This document shows positions 1 to 12,564 of a stretch of 64,000 nt of DNA, piece after piece (within the stretch, counting starts at the first letter, position 1; every line of letters begins with the position of its first letter). The position numbers and the translations under genes were made by a program. The notes beneath the pieces are model-generated. The model made no database searches, was not told where the DNA came from, and saw nothing but the letters and a program-made list of their open reading frames with translations. Source of the DNA: Lytechinus variegatus (Eukaryota; Echinodermata; Echinoidea; Temnopleuroida; Toxopneustidae); contig NC_054740.1 of the NCBI RefSeq assembly GCF_018143015.1, positions 38,814,180 through 38,878,179 on the forward strand. The letters run 5' to 3'.

Positions 1-140
1 GAGGGGTTTTTTTGTTGCTTGCTTGTCAATTTTTTTAAGGGACGAAACGTCCTTCATTTTTGGCTGAAAACCTTTTTTTGTTCAAGTTTCTCCTCGGGTA
101 AATATACCCATCCCCTTTGAAAAATCCTTGACCCTCCCCT
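1..140 (-). mobile_element. Partial hAT-type MITE end
   Basis: Read on the - strand, the stretch ending near 140 has a GGAGGGTCAAGGATTTTTC-like end followed by an interior similar to the MITE at 29629-29848, which has the CAGGGGCGGATCC end. The other end is outside the window, so no target duplication can be checked. Bases 140-357 hold nothing recognisable. Confidence 0.3.
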
Positions 141-357
141 GGAAATAAGATGCAGAATGAGATGGAAGGAAGCTCGTTCCTTCTCCAATAAGATAAGCAT
201 TAATATGCTATTATAAGGTGGACAGCAATTTAAAAGTGATATATCTCTCTCCCTTTTTGTCTGATATGTTTCTTTTATGTTGGGGAGGCAGATTCGTTTG
301 ATCCAATATAATTGTCCAATCAATTTGAGCTACAATTCCTGTTCAGGGGCAGCGCCA

Positions 358-730
358 GGATATCATCATCATCATCACCATCACCACTATCATGATCATC
401 ATCCATCATGATGATCATCATGATCATCATCATGATCATGATCATCATCCATCATTATCATCATGATCATGATCATCATTATCACCATCATTATCACTAT
501 CAGCTGTATCATCCACCACCACCACTATCATTATCATCATCATCATCACCACCACCACCATCATCGTCATCATCATCATCATAATCATTATTTGTATTCT
601 AATAGTAATTATAATATAAAAAATGATAATACTTATGTTTTTAGTATAAGTATTGGAATTATTACTGTTATTACTATCATCATCATCTTCATCATCGCCG
701 TCATCATCGTCAGCATCATCATCATAAATA
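358..730. repeat. ATC/CAT microsatellite
   Basis: An impure trinucleotide array of ATC/CAT/ACC units, with TGATCA-rich palindromic variants around 390-470. It creates a His/Ile-rich open frame at 463-777 that is only a translation of the repeat. Between 730 and 1280 I see AT-rich DNA and a short poly-G run but no gene. Confidence 0.9.
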
Positions 731-1348
731 TTATTAAAATAGGATCATATCAGTGGTATAATGAGTCAAAAAATTGAGGGGGCAGGTTTAAAAAGTTGCG
801 AGTGAGCAATGCAAGCAAGGTAACCATTTTTTGTAACAAAAAACAAATTTTGTGATTGATTTTGACATAATATTCAGAAAATAAAATTTCACCCTTCTCC
901 TTTCCCTTCTCTGTTTAGTCATTGTTATTTTATTCATTTATTGTTTTTTTGTGAGAGGGGGGGGGGCAAGCACCTCAAGTCCCCCATCTGTATGCCACTG
1001 AGCCATATAATGTGAAACCAGATCGACCTCTCTTTATATAATGTTCTTCCTTTCTTCTTTTAATCTTTTTCTTTATCAATCACTACTTAAGAAGGGTGGT
1101 TGCCTTGTGCCCCTGAAATAAGCAACATTATATCGGGAAGATTCTGAACAAAAGCATAATACACACACAAAAAAAACACTGTTCAAAATTGCATACACCT
1201 CTGCTTACCATGGAAAGTTACCTTGCAGGAGTTGTTCAACAATTTAAGCAACCGTGCTTAATTTATTGAGAATTAAGTATTAAAAATCAAAAATGTTTTT
1301 TAAGATTTCATACAGGACTTTTGTTGTGTGCACTTCCATATTCAGCTC

Positions 1349-3074
1349 CAGGCGCGTAGCCAGGGGGGGCGGTGGGGGCGGTCGCCCCCCCCAAAACGTC
1401 CCCAAAAAGAAAAAAAAGAAGGAAAAAAAGAGAGGAGAAAAGGAAAAGGGAAGGGAGGAAAGGGAAGAAAGGAAGGTAGCTTTGTATTTTTTTTTTATTC
1501 TTTATTTTTTCTCAAAAGAGAAACTCCTTCAATCTTCTTGCTCTAAATTTATATACGAATTTTGCTTCCGCGCTGCGCGCGGTTAGATGACAATATTGAA
1601 GTTCTCCATTGTTTCCCCACCTTTTCTCTAACCCTGTTTTTCTACCTCAGCTATGTGCTTCTTGCCAGTTAAAGTTAAAATTGTATACATTAGGGTATGA
1701 ATTTGAGTAAGGTTAGACCGAAGTAAATATATGAAGTTATCTTTTTTTTCAATTGATCGCGCAACTTCTGGTCTGGTCGGCTCCGGGCGGGTAAAATCTT
1801 TATATCAGTTTCTGCCGTCACCTACATAAAGTCAACTTCTCCCGCTTTTCAGCTCATTACTAAACAACCATAATTTTGGGGCAAACAGGTTCCTAATTTC
1901 GTTCGTGTCGTATTAAATAAAGTACAATATTTTTTATAATAATATATAATAATAATAATTTGTCCATTTATATAGCGCAGTTTTTATATGCAAATACTCA
2001 ACTGCTCTTTGATACTTGGTATCATATTATTACCCCGGCTGTAGCTGAGCCGCCATATTAATAGGCGCTAAAGCGTTCGAGGAATAAATCCTACCGGGTA
2101 CCCATTCACCTCACCTGGGTCGAGTGCGGCACAATGTGGATAAATTTCTTGCCAAAGGGAATTACGCCACGGCTTGGATTCGAACCCACGACCCTCTGTT
2201 TCAAAGTCCCAAGACTAATCCACTGGGCCACAACGCTCCACAATTATCAAATTGTATTAAACTTCATGTCATTTCCCTGTATATACATTCATCTCCTGTC
2301 CTGTTATGCGCCCTCAGTTGGAAATTTTGAATGACACTTAAGTTTCTTTATATTCAAAATGAAGCGCTTCAGGATAAGTCAAAAAAATTAGGCATCCTTT
2401 TTTTATATAGATAGATAGTTTCAATAAATCGCAGAAGTTTCAACTTTTTGCGCACTATATTCCTTGAATGAAGTTCAATAATCTTAGAAAATCAATTGAA
2501 TTAGAGCCGATTGGGTATTCATCTACATTTGATGAAACGTCCGCCCTTTGAAATTTCAGAGTTTCATTGCTCTGCGCGGGGAGGAATATCTTCCTTTACC
2601 AATCTTCTCTGTTTTGCGAGTTAAAAATATGCACTGTTGCTAAATTCTTTGTAATCAATGATCTGATCTTTCCAAAGAAAGTATTCAATATATCTTTAAG
2701 AAAACCCTTTTCTCGGGACCCTTTTTATGGCAAGAAAAATTGATAAAACGCTTTAGCTTCCGCGCTTCGCGCGGATTTATTATCATTTTAATTTCCTCCA
2801 TTGTATACCTCTTTTGTGCATTCACAATCATTTGAAAACAAGGTTCAAAATCGCAATATAGTCAACCGAATTGGAGGTACTAGAGACAAGAGAAACGGCT
2901 CCTTTTCATTTTAATTTATGAAACACTAAAAGCTTCGCGCTTCGCGCGGGAGGGGGAAACTCCCCCTCCCTGCACCCACCCCCTAGGGAGCGCGCTTCGC
3001 GCGCTCTGTAAGTGTTGGCACGCTTCGCGTGCATTTACCGCCCCCTCCAAAATGAAATCCTGGCTACGCGGTTG
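1349..3074 (+). mobile_element. Non-autonomous hAT-like element, family 1 copy A
   Basis: The left end reads CAGGCGCGTAGCCAGG and the right end CCTGGCTACGCGGTTG, giving near-perfect terminal inverted repeats. An 8-bp direct duplication, ttcagctc, flanks it at 1341-1348 and 3075-3082. The paralogous intron of sulfatase copy 2 (about 28205-28225) retains an empty site with ttcagctc only once. The interior has poly-purine runs and repeated CGCTTCGCGCG palindromes but no transposase frame. It is 1726 bp; a SINE at 1936-2247 accounts for its length excess over copy B at 14488-15902. Confidence 0.85.
1936..2247 (-). mobile_element. SINE with tRNA-like head, full length
   Basis: On the - strand it begins with a tRNA-like head (A-box-like GTGGCCCAGTGG, B-box GGTTCGAATCC). 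A central domain containing GGTGAGGTGAATGGGTACC follows, then a tail GCGCTATATAAATGGACA with ATT repeats. It interrupts hAT family 1 copy A; copy B (near 15286-15320) lacks it, and the 311-bp length difference between the hAT copies matches the SINE. The conserved middle resembles the deeply conserved SINE domain called Nin-DC, as far as I recall; that identity is not verified. Confidence 0.8.
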
Positions 3075-3212
3075 TTCAGCTCCAGGCTCTTCCTCTTCAA
3101 GATGGCTGGCTTATGCATGTTCACCTTTCATCAGGAATTGTATACTAACAGCAGAATAACGATGGCATTATATGGTCTCTCACCCTCCCCCCCCCCTCAC
3201 CTCTCTCTGTAG

Positions 3213-6200
3213 CAATCTGTATGTGCTCCCAGTCGCGTATCCTTCTTGACGGGGCGACGCCCAGACACCACTCGGCTCTACGATTTCGGGTCGTACTGGA
3301 GGACGCATGCAGGGAATTACACGACATTACCGCAACACTTCAAAGATAATGGGTACTTCACCGCATCAGTCGGAAAGGTTTTTCATCCAGGTATGGGACA
3401 GGGCCCTGGGAACATTTTTTAGACTGGGGCGGGGGGCTGTAAATTTGACAAGCTAAAAAAAAAGAAGAGAAGGTTTCACAACAAAATGAAGGTCATTTTG
3501 GTCCCGAGAAATTTGACAAGCAAATAAAAAGGTTTCTGTACAAAATGTAGGTCAAATTTGTTACATTTTTCCATTATTTTGTCACACCTTCCAGAATTCC
3601 AGGGATGCTGCCTCTGGAGAATAATACACTCAGCATCCTCAAGGACTATGGGTTGGGAAATCAAAGAGCAAGGGAACCCAACAAAAGTTTATTTAAATGA
3701 AAAGAGAAAAAATCAATTGTAAGGGTGAAAATTTCATCAAAATTGGACGTAAAATATGAAAACTTAAATATAATGTCATTGAGATACACGGAACACAATT
3801 CAAAAATGAAATTACCTCAGACGATTTTTTTGCATTGTACAGTAAAACTAAAGGGGCTTGCAATTTAAATGATCATAATAGAAAGTCACCAGGTTTCTTT
3901 TGGACAATTTTATCATTGCAATGCCATCAATAAAAGTAACTATATTCCCAAAGACGATGACATACATACGATCAAATGCTTCTCCTGTTAACACAGTAAA
4001 AATGCTGCTATTTTGCTTTATTCAAAGTTGTACATGAACCCTATACATCAGTTATTTAAATGGATAAACAACTATTCAAAATCTTAAGCCAAATTTGATA
4101 TTGAAAAGCATGTTTGATTAAAGTTATGTTAAACAACAATGTTTTTACTGCGTACCATAGATGGAAAATGTAAAAAAAGTGTCATAGCTAAGAGTAGCCT
4201 AATTTTCTTGGTTTTTATTTTGTTTAACAAGGTATTCCTAGTGGTGGTAATGATGATTATCCCTATAGCTGGTCGATTCAACCTTACCATCCACCGACAG
4301 AACACTACCAAGGAGCTAAGGTATTGTATTACATTCAGGGGCGGATCCCAGGGTGGGGGCACATTTTCCCTAGGGAAAAATTTTTCAACCAAAAAATTAA
4401 GGACATTCCGTCCACGATAAAATTTGACAAGCAAAAAAAAGGTCTTCACTTTCAAGGGGGGGGGGGGGTACATTGGTGTTTTAACGGCATTTTTACATTA
4501 AAAATTTTAATCGTGCCTCTCAAAAGGGAAGGAGGGGGGGGGGGGTCACGGGCCGGCTGTGACTCCCCCCCCCCCCTCGATCCACCAATGATTGCATTCC
4601 TTTTGTGGTGACACAAAATGTAGGGTTATGGCTGCAGTGCTTAAGTTATGTCTAGGGTTGGGTATAGAGTGGGGTAAATCCAAGGTTGAAATTAGTCATT
4701 TAATTAGTATGCGGAATTTACAGTCATGGATCCCTTTCGTATCTTGGTTAATATTTCAAAGATTACCCAATAATCCCTGAATTTAGTAGCATTCCACTTA
4801 CACTGTGTCCAATTTTAGAACCATTGTCACTCTTAAAAAGGATAAGGTATTTGTCCATCCACACCACACGCCCCAAACAAAAATTGTAAGCAATGCAGCA
4901 CTACCAAGCAGTAAATGTACTCTTTTGCACACACAGTAAAACAAAGTATCTAGCACGTTGTTTATGCCTGTCACTCTTACAATTTGTTTAAACTTTAAAA
5001 CAATTGTTTAATTTTTTAAACATTTTTTCACGAATTTGTATTTGTACTATACTGTTGCATTCTCGGTATTCACTAAAAACAAAGTCTTCTCGAGCTTGTA
5101 ACTCGCGCAGCTTGCGGGATGTCTACATCTCGTTCTGCCAGCGTCCTTGACATTCCCAGCTGAGGTCAAACACTATATTACCTGGGCCTCGCTCGTCAGG
5201 AGCAACTCTCCTTCGCTTACGTAACGGCGAGGATAGTCTCTCAGTCGCGTGCGACCTCGCCCAGCGATGACAGATCTCTGTCGCGTGCGACCCCGCCTGA
5301 CCTCACGCCGAGGACAGTTCTGTTTTGCATAAGTCCAGGGTCTTGCTCGCTCGCAAACAGAGTCTGCCCTTGTGTTATGCAACATCAAGGACCGACTCTC
5401 AGTCGCGTGCAGCCCATCTCGGCCGAGGACGAATGTTGTTCTTGGGAGAGGGATATAAACTAGCTCAAGGCTCGATTTAGCTCTCTATAAAAGGGGTGGT
5501 AATTTGCATTTCGGAAAGAGATTCTCGGGGCATGTCTTGGAGTCCATTTCAATCGATTGTATAGTAGTTGGATTGTGTCTTATTCCTCGAACGTGTTATT
5601 ATAATAAACGGACAGTCTAACCTAAAAGTCAGCTTTGATTGTTTCACTTTGCTGTTCCCCACTTGTGAGAGAATATATGTACGGATAGTTGATTTACGTT
5701 CTGAGAGAACTGAAAGAATTGAAGTGAGAACTTTTATACAGAGACAGTGAGAGGGGAGAAAATGAACACTTGTGAACTCAGTGAGATCTGTGCGTGCATA
5801 CACTAAAGTGATTTAATAATTTCCAATCCCCTTATATAAATTTCGTAACAAATTGTTTAAACTTAATTGTTTACACTTTTGAAAAAAAGGTGTTTAAACT
5901 TTGAAACTTGTTAATTTTTTTTAATGATGACTGTTAGAGTGGCGGGCTTACTAAAATTTTAGTGTTTTTTACAGTGTATTAAAGATGAACTGAATATCTT
6001 CTGAATTTAGTAGCATTTCACCATAACGCATCCGATACCATCACCTGTTATTTTTTCAATTCACTCTTAAAAAAAGATGGGGCATTTTCACCATGTGCTG
6101 GTGAAAAATTGTCCATCGGTCCCCCACCAACACACCAAGCGCCGCATACCAAAATTCTGCTAAGTAGTAAGCAATAATTTGAGGAAGATGATTCTTATTA

Positions 6201-9200
6201 TATAATAATGATAATAATAACAATAATAATAATGATAATAAAAAAAAGTTCGTGTATAGCGCATATCACAATTATAGATACTGTCTCTATGCGCTTCCAG
6301 AGGACTTGGATATTATTACCCCAGCTGTAGCTTGGCAGCCGTAATTACTAAGATTACAGTGCACACGCATTTCAAAGAATAAATTCCTGCCAGGTACCCA
6401 TTCACCTCACCTGGGTTGAGTGCAGCACCGCGTAGATAAATTTTGGTTACTTGGGTCATCAGACTCATATTAACCAACACTTTGATTATTTTTTACCATA
6501 TTGAACGGTGTACACAATTTAGAAGTCTAGATGTATCTTATATACTTTAATGTTGAGGGGATCCTGAACATATCATGTAAACATATATACTCTAAGAATA
6601 GCCGATGTTGTGGACTGTTTTATAATTGTCTCATCCACCTCTTCCCAAAGAATGAAACCTACCACATTTTCCAAATAAAATAAGTTTACAGAGTATCATA
6701 TCTCCAACAATGTCATGCTCAGGTCATGCCTACAAACTGGCCCGTTTACAAGGTTCCCTTAACCATCCTTCAACATGTACAACTATCTGTTTGTCATATC
6801 AACAATATGAAAAATTATTATTTTTTTGCATTTCTGCCAGGTGTGTCCCAATTTGGATGGCACGCTTCACGACAATGTCATGTGTCCAGTCAATGTGAGT
6901 GCCATGCCACTTCAGTCGCTCCCAGACATGCAGTCTCTGGAGTATTCATCATCAATCCTGAAGAACCTATCCGTAGCTTCACATCCGACGAACGCGCACG
7001 GTAGGCCGGATAAAGCCAGGCGGTCCCCTCGGGAACCGGATATGCAACCGCCGTTTTTCTTGGCGGTAGGATTTCACAAGCCGCACATTCCGTGGAAGTA
7101 TCCGGAGGAATTCAAATCGCTGTACCCGATCGAGTCGATTTCCATCGCATCTAATCCTTCCCGGTCCCCAACCCAGCCGGCTGTTGCCTACGAAGACTAT
7201 AACACGTTGAGACAGAGGGATGATATCAACGCTTTGAATATGAGCTTCCCCAATGGGACGATTCCTCTTCAATTCCACGTAAAAATGCCCATTACAACAT
7301 CAGCCTGAGATTGTTCACTTTTGTATTATTTTCTTGTGCATTCAACATCAATACAAATTTATCAATTATAATACAATGCACAGTGATACATATATGCAAC
7401 AAAACAGTAAAAACAAATAAACTCTTTTAGTGGTTCATCAAAATTAATTGGATAAAGTGGTAGCTCGTGAATTTCCTTCCCCCTTTCTCTCAACTTTTTA
7501 TTTTTCTCATTCTGCAGTTTCCCAACAATTGCATGCAGAAAATACAATTTGATCATGACACGCCCACTGGTCAGAATTAAGGCTCTATGAAATTGTAAAA
7601 TATATTTAGAATATACATGTAAGTGATCTTTACTAAACTCAGCCACCAATTTACAATATGGATTACATACATGTATTATACGTTACATGCATCTGTTTAC
7701 CAAGTCAATATAGTTTTGTATTTTTTGCTTTTGTTTTTCGTTTTGTTGGGCAGGCTCCGATGAGACAGAGTTACTACGCTGCTGCAACCTACACAGATTT
7801 CCTGGTTGGAAAACTCCTTCAGACACTCAACGAAACTGGCTTCTCAAACAACACCATCGTCGTTCTCTTCGGGGATCATGGTTCGTAAATTTTCTTTAAC
7901 ATGTTTAAACTGTCTATCCCGCCCTCTTACGGCCACCGCCCACCTTGCGATTGTCCTCCGACCCGAGTTGCTCCGAAAAGGGAGGGAGATATGTTCAAGT
8001 TCATTTATTTCTTTCCACAACCAAAATACAATGCATACATTTACGATATCAATAAGGTTAAAAGAAAAAAAACACAACAGGAATAAAAGCTTATGGACAA
8101 TGAGCTAAAAAAGATATCGAAAATATGGGAAAGAGGTGGTCTGTATAGAAGCAACGCTTGTTAAGCACAGATCACCTTTGATACAACAACAAAATATGTA
8201 TGATACAATATAATTAAACGTCTGCATTGAAAAAAAAAAAGCAGATAAGAAGCAAGAAAAAAAGTATATATACATATATATACAGTAATAACAAAAAAGA
8301 ACAACTAACTAGAGTAGGGTAGAGGAAGGTAAGTACACACGACAAGACAGGGGCGGGGGGGGGGGTACTAATCCAGTTGTCTGTAGTAAGTATAAATGAA
8401 TAAATAACAGATCTAGCATTAATACTTAAATATCGCTATGAGGATTTTTTTAGTTAGACACTCAGAATCAAGAGTTGAAGAGGAGTTTAGGCCTACATAT
8501 ATAAGTCTAAAATTATACATTATTTACATTACATATATAAATCCAAGAAAAGAAAAAAAGAAAAAAAATAATCCATATACTTGTAGTAGGATATAGAGAC
8601 AGAAGAAAAGGAAAATAATATCAATAATGCAGCACGACATGTAGCACGAAATGTCACGTTTCAATGTAGGTGTACAATATGTGACCTGTTTGGATCAATT
8701 CCTCATCCTTTGAATACATGCAAGACGTTTACAAGGTTTATCAAAATCAAAAAATTAACAAAGAACAAGAAAGGATAAAGAGATTTAAATACTCTGCTAA
8801 GCATTAATTTGACACAGTGCTGTTTTACACTCACTGCACAAACCCAGAACGAATTCTAGTGATCAAAATATATTCATAAGATGTATGAATATTATTCCTG
8901 TAAGAATATCAAATTCGTGCGAAATTGTTATACAATTATAAAAATTTTATGTTTTTTTTTACATATTAGGATGGCAATTAGGTGAGCATGCAGAATGGTG
9001 CAAGTACTCAAACTATGAACTAGCAACGAGGGTTCCTTTGATCGTTCACGTTCCTGGTCTTACAGACAAACCAAAGTCCTCATCGCCAAACTCGCATCAA
9101 AGTGCTCTAAAGATCAGAAAAAATGTGGGAACCAACGCTGACAGAGGCATGGTTGTTGCTGAGTTTGTGGAGCTTGTTGATCTGTTTCCCACGCTGTCTG

Positions 9201-9685
9201 ATCTCGCTGGCATAGAGGTTCCACCTACATGCCCACCGGACCCTTTCAACGTGACCTTATGTTCTGAAGGGTACAGTTTCGCCCCTCTCCTGGAGGCAGA
9301 CTCAAATGCAATTCTTTCGGGAAATGCCACAAAGAAGCTAACTTCCAAGCGGTACAGCCGATGGAAGAATGCCACGTACAGTCAGTACCCACGTCCTGGG
9401 GTGACCCCGAACAGAGAAACAGATCTACCAAGTCTCAAGGTCATAACGGTCATGGGGTATTCCATGCGTACCAAAGATCACCATTACACCGAGTGGATAG
9501 GTTTCAATCATACAACCTTCAAAGGTAATTGGACCGATGTCAAGGCAAGGGAACTGTACATTAATAACAAAGACTATGATCAAAACCACAATGTGGCTGA
9601 TGATCCACAGTTCAAGGATATCGTCCAGGAGCTCAGTGTTCAATTGAAGATGGGATGGCGCCAAAGCTTACCAGTCCCTGCATAA
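3213..9685 (+). CDS. IDS: Iduronate-2-sulfatase-like, tandem copy 1 (exons 3-7; 5' end not in window)
   Basis: Lysosomal sulfatase family; the human enzyme removes 2-O-sulfate from iduronate in dermatan and heparan sulfate. Coding exons, homologous to exons 3-7 of copy 2: 3213-3390, 4232-4320, 6841-7278, 7754-7880, 8970-9685. All junctions are AG/GT and phases close to a TAA at 9683-9685. Exon 3 carries CAPSR followed by LTGRRPD, the site where Cys is converted to formylglycine, plus VGKVFHPG. Exon 5 carries [10 protein letters not shown], and exons 6/7 join as GDHGW...EWCKYSN, so the catalytic residues that lie in these exons are kept. Exons 1-2 (signal peptide and the metal-binding Asp pair) are not found upstream in the window; they lie off the window or are lost. 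No exon has a stop or frameshift. Exon 5 differs from copy 2 at roughly eleven of 146 residues; exon 3 is identical in protein. Whether it is expressed is unknown. Confidence 0.88.
4336..4590 (+). mobile_element. hAT-type MITE (CAGGGGCGGATCC ends) in IDS copy 1 intron 4
   Basis: It starts CAGGGGCGGATCC and ends GATCCACCAATG, flanked by attacatt (4328-4335) and attgcatt (4591-4598), an 8-bp duplication with one mismatch. The paralogous site at about 29535-29550 is empty. It begins only 15 bases after the exon 4 donor. Length 255 bp, with poly-G tracts. Confidence 0.75.
5044..5851 (+). mobile_element. Possible solo LTR nested in a MITE remnant
   Basis: This GC-rich block is absent from the paralogous intron. 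It contains three imperfect repeats of a CAGTCGCGTGCG motif (5240-5415), a TATA-like CTATAAAAGGGG at about 5484, and AATAAA downstream near 5603. It ends at CGTAACA. The flanks (4935-5040 and 5851-5972) look like two halves of a CACTGTAAAA-type MITE with TTTAAAC motifs. No clean TG start or 5-bp target duplication could be fixed, so the boundaries and the LTR call are tentative. Confidence 0.35.
6195..6450 (-). mobile_element. SINE, same family as 1936-2247, 5' truncated
   Basis: On the - strand it has the central CACTCAACCCAGGTGAGGTG segment, the GGGTACCTGGCAGGAA block, GGGGTAATAATAT and the tail TGCGCTATACACGAAC with TTATTATTATT. The tRNA-like head is missing. It lies in intron 4 of IDS copy 1. 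Confidence 0.7.
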
Positions 9686-9735
9686 AGTTGAGTAGGTTGT
9701 GCCTCATTCTTCAAATAATAACAACATTTGTGAAC

Positions 9736-9741
9736 AATAAA
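9736..9741 (+). promoter_or_regulatory. Polyadenylation signal, IDS copy 1
   Basis: AATAAA lies 51 bases after the stop codon, in the context gaacaataaagcaattagc, which is conserved after copy 2 at 32983-32988. Confidence 0.55.
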
Positions 9742-9878
9742 GCAATTAGCAAACAAGAAAGATATATACATTGGGATGACCCTTTTCCAGGAACAAACTG
9801 ATATGCTGGCAATTAACTCATGATTGGAATACGTAGTTGAGGTGAAATCGAGTCAGGTTTACAATCAAAGTACATCAA

Positions 9879-10021
9879 GGCCCCGTTGCGTAAAAGTTAA
9901 TATTACAGTAACAGTGCCATCCAATGTTAACTTCCCTGAAATCCTTGATTCTGATTGGCTGATTAGCACTGTTACTATATGGCAGTTACCATTGGAAGGC
10001 AAAGTTACTGTAATAGGGCCC
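9879..10021. mobile_element. Short MITE, GGCCCCGTTGCG ends, 3' of IDS copy 1
   Basis: The left end GGCCCCGTTGCGTAAAAGTT and right end AACTTTGCC...GGGCCC region form an imperfect inverted repeat around GTTACTATTACAGTAAC-like arms. The same element sits at the orthologous position after copy 2 (33131-33267), so it predates the duplication. A relative is in PGK intron 3. Confidence 0.6.
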
Positions 10022-10327
10022 CAGGCAGCTAGCTCGGATGGCATACCAAGGAGCAAATGGTATTTATGGTGATTTTGTACCTGATTGCTACTATAAAGAA
10101 AACACCAATGTTTGTTAGCAAGCAACCTGAGAACCAAAGGCTTAATTGTCCTCTCCGACGGACCTGGTAATAAGGATAAATGCCTTACAAAAGGGCACTA
10201 GTGTACCTGGGTCATGGGCATCAGCGCAGAGGATTAGCTTTTTTTTATCTATTGTTGCGTCCCCACCACCCCCCCCCCCCAAAAAAAAAAGAAAGATAAA
10301 ATCATAATCCTCCGCGTGATGCCTATG

Positions 10328-11505
10328 ACCTGGGTCCTGTCTTACAAAAAGTTGCGATTGATCCCATCAATCACAACTATGGACGGCCAGCAACGTCAAC
10401 ATCTAAAATGCAAATATGTTCAAAATATTTTCGAGGTATATATTCATTCATTGTTCTCTTGAAGATGCAGTGTGATTCTCTCCAAGGAGATTGTGCAAAA
10501 TTCCTGTATAAAAAATATTGTATGGCTCCTAATTCTCAGGACCAAAATCCAATTGAAACCAGTTGGATTTCCAACTATATTTTCAGTTGGTTTCAACTGG
10601 TTTCAATTTGTTTTTACTGGAATGTAACAGCTTCTAATTGAAACGAATTGGAATCAGTCAGACAACTGGAAATCGATCGTAACTGGAAATTTCTTCCAAC
10701 TGGAAATGACTTCTAACTGGAACCAGTTGAGTAGCTGGAAATCCTAACTGGAACCAGTCGGGTAACTGGAAATCATATAACTAGATCCAGTTGGGTAACT
10801 GGAAAAATTTCCAAATAGAAACCAATTGGAATACATTTCCAGTTACCCAACTAGATCCAATTGAAACCAGTTGATTTGCATATTATCTGCCAATGTGTAC
10901 AGATTAATGTTTTATGTGATTCATCATCATTTACAATGTATCTTTTTTTCGTTTCATTCACAAGTGCCACACTTTTTGAAGATAAATGTTTAGAATACTT
11001 AGCAGTGAAAACAATGTTCATAAATATTATGAATTATAATTACACAGATTAAAAGATAATTAGTACACCCCTAAATGTTACCAAATTACATCAAATACAA
11101 ATTTATATATTCTATTCGAGGCTCCTCCATATAAATGTATATCCATGAGAGTCTATATTTTATCAATGCCCTTTACATTGGTATTTATAGACATAACAAT
11201 GCTTCTGTGTTGGCATGAGCAATAGTAAGTACAAATGCTAATTAATTCGTAATTAGATAAGTTTATTCCAACTGGAAGTTTCAATTAGATCTAGTTGAAA
11301 CCAGTTGCCTCTAATTGGATTCAACCGGTCTTAATAAGGAAATTGGAACTGGAACCAACTGAGATGCAACTAGCTAGTCGGCCAACTGGCTTCAATTGGT
11401 TTTGCTTTGATTGGTTTCAACTGGATTTTGGTCCTGCGGATGGAATTCCATACAGTTGAGATTGATTGGATAAATCGTACTCTTTGTAAGACGGAGCCCA
11501 GCTCT
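10328..11505. mobile_element. MITE (CCGTCTTACAAAGAGT type) split by a CAATTG-rich foldback element
   Basis: The outer ends read GGGTCCTGTCTTACAAAAAG on the left and CTTTGTAAGACGGAGCCC on the right, matching the intact MITE at 33758-34031. Inside, from about 10520 to 11450, lies a second element. Its arms start GTATGG and contain AGGACCAAAATCCAATTG in inverted orientation, and its body repeats AACTGGAAACCAGTTG-like units many times. No coding sequence. Confidence 0.6.
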
Positions 11506-12136
11506 ACCAATTGAGGTATATGCCTCATAGAATTCTTTTTATACTTGCTTTCATAAATTTATGATTTACTGTAGCATTCCGAGTGTTATAAAACATTGAC
11601 CTTTAACCTTGAATTTTTGTAAATATAGGCCTACATACGAAAAAGAGAACAAGCTCGAAGAGGCTGATACTACAGTGGGCTTACATCCACTGTCTCCATG
11701 TGCAAGAAGTTGGTATACCTATTAGTTGGTCTCATCTTAAACTGAACCCATTCGGTCTAATTGACTGGGTGGTCATAAAGCTATTTGTAACTTTAGAGCA
11801 ACTTGAAGAATGTCTGATGAACCTTTCTTACCATTTACAGCAAGAATGATTGCTGTTTGTCGTCCATTAGACTGCTCTTTCAATATGATTACATTTTGGA
11901 TTGTCATATTTTCAAGCTTCATAAATCCATCTTCAGCGTGAGATTTTATTTTATGTTCAGTAATATATATTGTCAAACTTCTCTGTTATAATTGTGTTAC
12001 CATATATCATATTATTAATAAAGTATCGCCCAAACTCCCATGCACGCCTCGCTCAAATCGAAATCTAAACACGTAGTGATGCACGAGACAGAAAAGTAAG
12101 GGTAATAGCCTACATCCCGTTTTAGTTTACCCTCGC

Positions 12137-12560
12137 AAATTTCGCATACATTCGTAATTCCGAAGCTTCATTATTCCGAAGGTTCGTATTTCCGAAGTTT
12201 CGTATTTCAGAAGGTTCGTAATTCTGAAGGTTCGTAAGTCCGAAAACGAAATGAGGTTCGTAATTCAGAAGGTTCGTTAGTCCGAAAACAAAGTGAGGTT
12301 CGTAATTCCGAAGGTTCGTTAGTCCGAAAACATAATGATTAACGAACCTTATTTCGTTTTCGGACTACCGAACCTTCGGAACATTTCGTTTTCGGACTAA
12401 CGAACCTTCGGAACATCGAACCTTATTTCGTTTTCGGATTATCAAACCTTCGGAATAACGTCACAAATGTTCGGATTAACGAACCCTAGTAGCTTTTACG
12501 TTTTCGGATTAACGAACATCGAGGTATAGGCAATTTACGTGTTTCGGAATTACGAAGTGT
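12137..12560. mobile_element. Foldback element of TTCGTAATTCCGAAGG repeats
   Basis: The left half (about 12145-12335) repeats ttcgtaattccgaagg and gtccgaaaacgaaatg. The right half (12340-12560) repeats the reverse complement, cgttttcggactaacgaacc. The two halves form a large imperfect hairpin ending in CATTCGTAATTCCG and CGGAATTACGAAGTG. No coding sequence. Confidence 0.65.
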
Positions 12561-12564
12561 AACC

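Noticed and set aside
463..777. His/Ile-rich open frame of 104 codons
   Set aside because: It is a translation of the ATC/CAT microsatellite and has no start context or domain.
1..3212. Exons 1-2 of IDS copy 1
   Set aside because: Searched for the LSEKPNVLF...IDDL coding stretch and did not find it on the + strand; not reported.
6979..7278. Antisense frames across sulfatase exon 5 (also 30685-30984)
   Set aside because: Shadows of the conserved sense exon; their conservation follows from the sense coding.
9824..10137. Frames over the MITE 3' of IDS copy 1
   Set aside because: They cover inverted-repeat element sequence and are not kept open after copy 2.
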